Assembly (NCBI RefSeq): GCF_946885855.1
Contig: NZ_CAMPHH010000096.1
Span: 1 to 11,419, forward strand
Source: an uncultured Actinotalea sp.
GTDB lineage: Bacteria > Actinomycetota > Actinomycetes > Actinomycetales > Cellulomonadaceae
Reading direction: 5' to 3'
Length of the DNA: 11,419 bases
Below are positions 7,493 to 11,419 of this stretch, piece after piece. The translations under genes and the position numbers were made by a program. The notes below the pieces were generated by a model. The model saw only the letters and a list, made by a program, of their open reading frames with translations, did not search any database and was not told the DNA's origin. The stretch's first letter is position 1, and each line of letters starts with the position of its first letter.

Positions 7493-8257
7493 ATGAGAGC
7501 ACATCGCACCAGCACGCAGACCCGGCGCCGGCGCGCCGTCGGCATCCCGGTCGCCCTGGCCGGCGCCCTGGCCCTGACCGGGTGCGCCGACAGCGCCGGG
7601 CCCGAGGAGGGCACGACCGCCGAGGACGTCGCCGACGCGGAACCGGACGAGGAGCCCGTCCTGCTGGGTCGGGACGTCACGATCAGCGCCGCGGCCGAGG
7701 AGGTCGTCGGAGAAGGTGCGGTCGTGCTCGACGCCGGCGACGCGACCGACGAGCTGCTCGTCCTCGCGGCCGACGGGACGTTCGAGGCGCTCGAGTCGGT
7801 CGAGGACGTCGTCGACGAGGAGACCGTGCTGCAGGTCCGGGGCACCGTGCGCCGGCTCGACGTGGCGGCGCTGGAGGAGGAGCTCGGGCTCGACTGGGAC
7901 GACGACGAGATCGAGGACTGGGAGGGCGAGGCCGTCCTGGTCGCCGACCGCCTGGACACCCTCGCCGGCGAGTCCCTCACGTTCGCCGGTGACGTCACCG
8001 CCCTGCTCGGTACGACGGCGTTCCGCGTCGCCGGCAGCGGGTGGGACGTGGTCGTCCTCGACGCCGAGCAGGCCGAGGTCGAGGTCGGCGACTACGTCCA
8101 GGTCAGCGGCACGGTCCGGAACTTCGAGCTGAGCGCCGTGGAGGCGGAGTACGGGGCCGAGCTGGAGGAGGCCGTCTACGAGCCGTACGTCGGTGAGCTC
8201 GTCTTCGTGGCGGACACCGTGACGGTGACCGAGCCGGCCGGGCCGACCGGCGCCTGA
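7493..8257 (+). CDS. acidic lipoprotein with two internal repeats, paralogue 1
   Basis: This is a 254-residue exported lipoprotein: basic start (RRRR at 11-14), hydrophobic core, and lipobox LTGC with Cys31. A short acidic linker (about 32-55) precedes two related repeats, about 59-154 and 164-243. Each has a hydrophobic VVVLD strand, then GTVR..(L/F)..xA(L/V)ExE(L/Y)G, an acidic helix, and G-E-x-V-x-VAD. The strand pattern resembles an OB-like beta barrel, but that fold is a guess. The mature protein is extremely acidic, with many Asp and Glu and few basic residues. GAGGAG (7480-7485) precedes the ATG. A close relative lies 41 bp downstream, from stop to start, on the same strand; the two are probably co-transcribed. 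I do not recognise a function. Surface binding of cations or another partner would fit the charge, but nothing proves it. Confidence 0.8.
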   Translation: MRAHRTSTQTRRRRAVGIPVALAGALALTGCADSAGPEEGTTAEDVADAEPDEEPVLLGRDVTISAAAEEVVGEGAVVLDAGDATDELLVLAADGTFEALESVEDVVDEETVLQVRGTVRRLDVAALEEELGLDWDDDEIEDWEGEAVLVADRLDTLAGESLTFAGDVTALLGTTAFRVAGSGWDVVVLDAEQAEVEVGDYVQVSGTVRNFELSAVEAEYGAELEEAVYEPYVGELVFVADTVTVTEPAGPTGA

Positions 8258-8298
8258 GGCGCGCGCCAGCCGTACGCACACGAGTGGAGGAGGACAGC

Positions 8299-9078
8299 AT
8301 GCGACACCACGGCACGACCACCCGCACCACCCGACGCGTCGCGATCGGCGCGCCGCTCGCCCTCGCGGGCGCCCTGGGGCTGACGGCCTGCTCGGACGCC
8401 GAGGAAGCCGCGGCACCCGAGGAGGACCCGGTTACCGAGGAGGTGACGGAGGCCGGGCCCGCGGGGCCGCCCCAGCTGCTCGGGCGGGACATCACCGTCA
8501 CGGGCCGCGCCTCCGACGTGCTCGGCGACGGGGCGGTCCTCCTGGAGGGCACCGACGTGGCGCCGGAGGAGGTGCTCGTCCTCGCCGGGGACGGCCTGTT
8601 CGACACGTCCGTGTCCGTCGACGACGAGATCGTGGAGTCCGAGACCATCCTGCGGGTGCACGGGACCGTCCACGTCCTCCAGGTGCCCGACCTGAGCGAG
8701 GACCTCGGGGTCGAGTGGGACGAGGCCGACCTGGAGGAGTACGAGGGCCAGACGGTCATCGTCGCCGAGGACGTCGAGACCTACACGGAGGACCCGCTCA
8801 CGCTCGGCGGGACCGTCGCGAACGTCTTCGAGGGCGCGGCCGGGTTCCGGCTCAGCACCGCCGGCTGGACCGTCGTCGTGCTCGACGCCGCCCTGGCGGA
8901 CGTCGAGGAGGGCCAGTACGTCGAGGTCACGGGCGTCGTCGAGGAGCTCGACCTGGCCGAGCTCGAGGAGAAGTACGGGGTCGACCTGGAGGACCGGCTG
9001 TACGAGGACTACCTCGGCGACCACGTGCTGGTCGCGCAGGAGGTGACCGTGACCGAGCCGGCCGGCGCGTCGGCCTGA
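8299..9078 (+). CDS. acidic lipoprotein with two internal repeats, paralogue 2
   Basis: The 259-residue product aligns along its whole length with the preceding lipoprotein: the same basic start, lipobox LTAC with Cys31, acidic linker (about 32-58), then repeats at about 62-159 and 169-249. Matching landmarks are LLGRD(I/V)T, G-A-V-L-L, GTVH...LSEDLGVEW, the GW-x-VVVLDA strand at 189-197, G(V/T)V-E-E-L-D-LAELEEKYG, and the ending VTVTEPAG. ATG 8299 is preferred over the GTG at 8284 because GGAGGAGGA (8286-8294) sits just before it and the product then begins like its paralogue (MR-x-H). The gene is followed by a strong hairpin. Function is unknown; the paralogues have diverged enough that both are probably kept for a reason. 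Confidence 0.8.
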   Translation: MRHHGTTTRTTRRVAIGAPLALAGALGLTACSDAEEAAAPEEDPVTEEVTEAGPAGPPQLLGRDITVTGRASDVLGDGAVLLEGTDVAPEEVLVLAGDGLFDTSVSVDDEIVESETILRVHGTVHVLQVPDLSEDLGVEWDEADLEEYEGQTVIVAEDVETYTEDPLTLGGTVANVFEGAAGFRLSTAGWTVVVLDAALADVEEGQYVEVTGVVEELDLAELEEKYGVDLEDRLYEDYLGDHVLVAQEVTVTEPAGASA

Positions 9079-9084
9079 CTCCCC

Positions 9085-9125
9085 CGAGGGCGCCGTCGGC
9101 GGACCACCCGCCGACGGCGCCCTCG
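9085..9125 (+). terminator. strong hairpin terminator after the lipoprotein pair
   Basis: CGAGGGCGCCGTCGGCGG (9085-9102) is followed, after a 5-nt loop, by its perfect reverse complement (9108-9125): an 18-bp uninterrupted stem. It begins 6 nt after the stop of the second lipoprotein. There is no true T-run afterwards (CTTCGCG), as is common for terminators in GC-rich actinobacteria. It separates the lipoproteins from the next promoter. Confidence 0.8.
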
Positions 9126-9143
9126 CTTCGCGATCGTCACCGA

Positions 9144-9181
9144 TTGACTTTCGATAGTTTTCGCTCGATCCTCGCTGCATG
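9144..9181 (+). promoter_or_regulatory. leaderless promoter of the DUF2975-XRE-DedA unit, with overlapping direct repeats
   Basis: TTGACT at 9144-9149, 17 nt of spacer, and GATCCT at 9167-9172 form a good -35/-10 pair; ATG 9179 follows 6 nt later, predicting a leaderless message. The spacer is unusually A/T-rich for this window and holds TTTCGATAG (9149-9157) and TTTCGCTCG (9159-9167), near-repeats exactly 10 bp apart. Such repeats on one helix face could be the binding site of the small DNA-binding protein encoded just downstream, but this is inference. Confidence 0.6.
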
Positions 9182-9679
9182 ACACTGACGCGCGGACCTG
9201 TCGCCCTCCTGAGGGTCCTCCTCGTCCTGCTGTTCCTCGCGACCGTCGTCGGCCAGACGCTGTCGCTGCCCGGTGAGCTGTCGTCGCTCGCGGACGCGGA
9301 CGCCCCGGCGGTCGCCCGCCTGCGCTGGCCGCTCACCGTGGCGGCGGTGCTCGGGATGCTGTGCGTCCAGGTGGTCATCGTCTGCACCTGGCGCCTGCTC
9401 GGCATGGTGCAGGCCGACCGCATCTTCAGCCGGGACGCCTTCGCCTGGGTCGACGGGATCGTCTGGGCGCTCGGCAGCGCCTGGGTGGTGCTCGCCGCCG
9501 CGGCCGGCGCGCTCGTCCTGACGATCTACCTCACCCCCGAGATCCGGGACCCGGGCATCCCGATGATGCTCGGCGGCATGGTGCTCGTGGCCTCGGTCGT
9601 GCTCCTCCTCGTCGTGGTCATGCGCGCGCTCCTGCACAGCGCGACCGCCCTGCGCGACGACATGGACGGGGTCATCTGA
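9179..9679 (+). CDS. DUF2975-type four-helix membrane protein
   Basis: The 166-residue protein has four predicted membrane helices: about 8-28, 50-72, 92-118 and 127-150. After helix 2 comes V-C-T-W-R-L-L-G-M-V-Q-A-D-RIFS-x-DAF-x-WVDGI, the typical conserved stretch of DUF2975 proteins. Members of this family are routinely encoded just before a small Cro/CI-like regulator (the B. subtilis yoaS-yozG pair is an example), as here. The ATG is set by the promoter 6 nt upstream. Its stop shares one base with the next start (TGATG), so the pair is translationally coupled. Molecular function is unknown; a membrane-linked control of the partner regulator is a reasonable guess. Confidence 0.85.
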   Translation: MTLTRGPVALLRVLLVLLFLATVVGQTLSLPGELSSLADADAPAVARLRWPLTVAAVLGMLCVQVVIVCTWRLLGMVQADRIFSRDAFAWVDGIVWALGSAWVVLAAAAGALVLTIYLTPEIRDPGIPMMLGGMVLVASVVLLLVVVMRALLHSATALRDDMDGVI

Positions 9680-9894
9680 TGCCCATCGTCGTGCGGATCG
9701 ACGTCGAGCTCGCGAAGCGGAAGATGAGCGTCGGGGAGTTCGCCGAGCGCGTCGGGCTGACCCCCGCCAACGTCGCGGTGCTCAAGAACGGCCGCGCCAA
9801 GGCCGTCCGGTTCAGCACCCTCGACGCCATGTGCCGCGTGCTGGGGTGCCAGCCGGGCGACCTCCTGGAGTGGGTCGAGGAGGAGCCCACGTGA
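9679..9894 (+). CDS. small Cro/CI (XRE) family DNA-binding protein, YozG-like
   Basis: This 71-residue protein is almost entirely a helix-turn-helix of the Cro/CI type. It shows I-D-V-E-LAKRKMSVGEFAERVGLTPANVAVLKNGRAKAVRF, then STLDAMCRVLGCQPGDLLEW, the compact form found in YozG-like regulators. It starts at ATG 9679, overlapping the stop of the membrane protein by one base; its own stop overlaps the DedA start by four bases (GTGA). The association with a DUF2975 protein is a recurrent pairing, so the two likely act together, and the repeats at 9149-9167 are a candidate target. No dimerisation or sensor domain is present. Confidence 0.9.
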   Translation: MPIVVRIDVELAKRKMSVGEFAERVGLTPANVAVLKNGRAKAVRFSTLDAMCRVLGCQPGDLLEWVEEEPT

Positions 9895-10562
9895 CCGACG
9901 CCGTGGCGGCCGCCGCCGGGTCGCCCTGGGCGCTCCTGCTCGTCCTCGCGGTCACGGCCGTCGACGGCGTCCTGCCGCCCGTGCCGAGCGAGTCGGTCGT
10001 CATCGCGGTGGCCGCCCTCACCGGCCCGGGCGACGGCGCCCGGCTCGCGGCGCTCTGGCTCCTCGCCGCGTGCGGCGCCTTCACCGGCGACCAGGTCGCC
10101 TACGCGCTCGGCCGGCACGTCGTCGGGCCGCGGCGCGGCCGGCTGCGCCGCTTCGAGCGGACGACGGCGGCCGTCGCCCGGGCCGAGCGCGCCGTCGTCG
10201 ACCGGGACGTCGTCGTGCTGCTCGTGGCACGTTTCGTCCCGGGCGGCCGCGTCGCGGTGAACATGGCGGCGGGCACCGCGGGGCTGCGCCGCCGGCGGTT
10301 CGCGGCGCTGACCGGCCTCGCCGCCGTGCTGTGGTCCACGTACTCGGTGGGCCTCGGGCTGGGGGCGGCACGGGTCGTCGGTGCGGATCCTGTCGCCGCG
10401 GCGGTGGCCGGGGTGCTCCTCGGGGCGGTCGTCGGCGTCGTCGTCGACCGCGGGGTCAAGGCCCGACGGCGGGCCCGGGGCTCCAGTGCCCCGGACGGCG
10501 CAGCCCCGGACCCAGCCGCGTCCGCCCGTCCCCCCGGGCGGCGTCGATCTGCGGCTGCGTGA
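9891..10562 (+). CDS. DedA/VTT-family membrane protein
   Basis: The 223-residue integral membrane protein belongs to the DedA (SNARE-associated/VTT) family, members of which are linked to membrane homeostasis and lipid-carrier flipping. Family motifs are present: acidic D25 then PPVPSE (29-34) in the first re-entrant region, [10 protein letters not shown] (66-75), and [19 protein letters not shown] (113-131). Hydrophobic helices follow near 140-160 and 167-186. GTG 9891 overlaps the regulator's stop (GTGA) and has GAGGAGG (9877-9883) upstream. The last 35 residues (189-223) are a basic, Ala/Pro-rich tail without family character, encoded antisense to the end of the minus-strand pentapeptide gene. 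The substrate cannot be read from the sequence. Its place in one operon with DUF2975-XRE is worth noting. Confidence 0.85.
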   Translation: MTDAVAAAAGSPWALLLVLAVTAVDGVLPPVPSESVVIAVAALTGPGDGARLAALWLLAACGAFTGDQVAYALGRHVVGPRRGRLRRFERTTAAVARAERAVVDRDVVVLLVARFVPGGRVAVNMAAGTAGLRRRRFAALTGLAAVLWSTYSVGLGLGAARVVGADPVAAAVAGVLLGAVVGVVVDRGVKARRRARGSSAPDGAAPDPAASARPPGRRRSAAA

Positions 10563-11419
10563 GGTAGAGGGCGTCGCGCAGGTCGGCCCCCGCGAGGTCC
10601 GCCCCGCGCAGGTCCGCCCCGAGGAGGTCGGTCCGGCGCAGGTCCGCGTCCCGCAGGTCCGCCCCGAGGAGCAGGGCACCGCGCAGGTCCGCGTCGCGCA
10701 GGTCCGCACCCGCGAGCGCGGCCCCGACGAGGTCCGCCCGGGGTCCGGGGCGCGACGGTCGGCGGACCCGGCCCCGGGCACCGCCGTGCGGAGCGTCCGG
10801 TGGACGACCCGTCCGACCTGCCTGCTCCCGCGCGCGACGGACGCGCGGCCCAGGTGCCGGGGGCTCGGCGTCCTGGGAGGTCGCGCCGACGCGGACGGCC
10901 GCGCTCACCTCGACGAGCACCGGACCGACCCGCGCCCGCCAGGCTGCCACGTCGAGGCCGGCGGTCCTGCCGGGCGTCGCGCCCTCGTCGGGCGTCGCGG
11001 CTCGGGCGAGCAGGGCGTCGACGTCGGCCTCGAGCGCGGTGGCGAGCTCGACCGCCCGGGCGCGCAGGACGTCGTCGTCGGCGCGGGCGGCCGCCTCGGC
11101 GAGGTGCCGCAGCATCTCGTGCGCCTGCTGGACCACGGGGAACGCGGTGAACATCGCGGGCGCCGACGGCGAGCCGCGCCAGCCGTCCGGGAACGCCGCC
11201 GTGACCCGCTGCCCGGCCCCGAAGCACTCGTAGACGGTGCAGCCGACCCAGCCGTGCGCGCGCAGGCGGTCGTGGATGCCGCACGCGTGGTCCGCGAGGA
11301 GGTTCCGGCAGGGCTCGCCCGCGGCCTTGTCCACCGGGAAGTCCGCGGAGCGGCGGAACGGCAGCGCCACACAGCACAGGCCGACGCAACGGGTGCAGTC
11401 CGACGCGAGCCGGCTCGCG
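10456..11419 (-). CDS. CxxCxxxCC cysteine-cluster domain fused to pentapeptide repeats (5' end outside window)
   Basis: The reading frame is open to the right edge, so the true start lies beyond 11419; the in-frame GTG at 11370 would cut the cysteine cluster and is rejected. Visible domains in order are: a cluster C-x2-C-x3-C-C (11371-11397), as in the YkgJ-type putative zinc/iron-chelating family; then [17 protein letters not shown] and [11 protein letters not shown], whose four cysteines are likely further ligands; a mainly helical middle with a His-poor, Ala-rich stretch; and twelve A-D-L-x-x pentapeptides (10558-10737) that would form a right-handed beta helix. It ends [16 protein letters not shown]...RPGHW. 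The gene converges on DedA and overlaps its last 107 bp. Function is not known; a metal-binding module with a protein- or DNA-mimicking solenoid is what the sequence shows. Confidence 0.85.
   Translation of the reverse strand, partial: ASRLASDCTRCVGLCCVALPFRRSADFPVDKAAGEPCRNLLADHACGIHDRLRAHGWVGCTVYECFGAGQRVTAAFPDGWRGSPSAPAMFTAFPVVQQAHEMLRHLAEAAARADDDVLRARAVELATALEADVDALLARAATPDEGATPGRTAGLDVAAWRARVGPVLVEVSAAVRVGATSQDAEPPAPGPRVRRAREQAGRTGRPPDAPHGGARGRVRRPSRPGPRADLVGAALAGADLRDADLRGALLLGADLRDADLRRTDLLGADLRGADLAGADLRDALYLTQPQIDAARGDGRTRLGPGLRRPGHWSPGPAVGP
10558..10737 (-). repeat. twelve pentapeptide repeats (15-bp coding period)
   Basis: Twelve consecutive five-residue units read A-(D/L)-L-x-x from 10737 down to 10558, with variants TDLLG, AALAG, ALLLG and ALYLT. 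At the DNA level the plus strand shows GCAGGTCCGC-like words at 15-bp intervals. The repetition comes from the protein solenoid, not from a non-coding array. Confidence 0.9.

Larger units (their letters stand above)
7493..9078 (+). repeat. tandem gene duplication of lipoproteins
   Basis: Two adjacent same-strand genes encode proteins that align end to end, and each is itself built of two repeats, giving four copies of one ancestral unit. The last 23 bases before the diverging tails (8219-8241 and 9043-9065) differ at a single position (the sixth base), although the protein bodies are much more diverged. This suggests an old duplication with local gene conversion or constraint at the 3' end. 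Confidence 0.75.

Noticed and set aside
8284..8298. GTG start for the second lipoprotein
   Set aside because: The ribosome site would lie inside the coding sequence; ATG 8299 is correctly spaced and matches the paralogue.
10558..10737. Regular 15-bp periodicity, at first sight a tandem or CRISPR-like array
   Set aside because: The period is explained by in-frame pentapeptide codons on the minus strand; there are no unique spacers.
11368..11370. GTG as start of the pentapeptide gene
   Set aside because: It falls directly after the CC of a CxxCxxxCC cluster in the same open frame, so the gene must begin further upstream, outside the window.

Overview
The window is very GC-rich, has strong third-position G/C bias, uses many GTG starts, and has three promoters whose -10 box sits 6-7 nt from a start codon (leaderless genes). 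This points to a high-GC actinobacterium. The mix of an arabinose operon, a chemotaxis-type protein and this gene style fits Cellulomonas or a relative, but that placement is inference.

Layout. Positions 1-1154 hold a soluble chemoreceptor-like gene with its domains in unusual order (partial MCP signalling helix first, Cache-type sensor second). Positions 1210-2133 encode a lipoprotein of unknown function. Positions 2169-7320 are an L-arabinose utilisation locus: a LacI-family regulator, then a kinase-epimerase-isomerase operon (araB/araK-type, araD, araA). A perfect 16-bp palindromic operator overlaps the expected transcription start just upstream of the kinase. Together the three enzymes convert L-arabinose to L-ribulose (AraA), L-ribulose 5-phosphate (kinase) and D-xylulose 5-phosphate (AraD). 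No sugar transporter or arabinosidase lies in the window.

Positions 7493-9078 are two tandem paralogous, very acidic lipoproteins, each with two internal repeats of about 90 residues. They are closed by an 18-bp perfect hairpin (9085-9125). Positions 9179-10562 are a tightly overlapping three-gene unit: a DUF2975-type four-helix membrane protein, a small Cro/CI-type DNA-binding protein, and a DedA/VTT membrane protein. The DedA 3' end overlaps, tail to tail, a minus-strand gene that runs off the right edge. That gene encodes a CxxCxxxCC cysteine-cluster domain joined to twelve pentapeptide repeats.

I found no tRNA, rRNA, CRISPR array, insertion sequence, attachment site or phage gene. No complete new defence or mobile system is visible. 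The most unusual items are the inverted MCP-Cache protein, the non-classical ribulokinase with its clear operator, the doubled two-repeat lipoproteins, and the cysteine-cluster/pentapeptide fusion.
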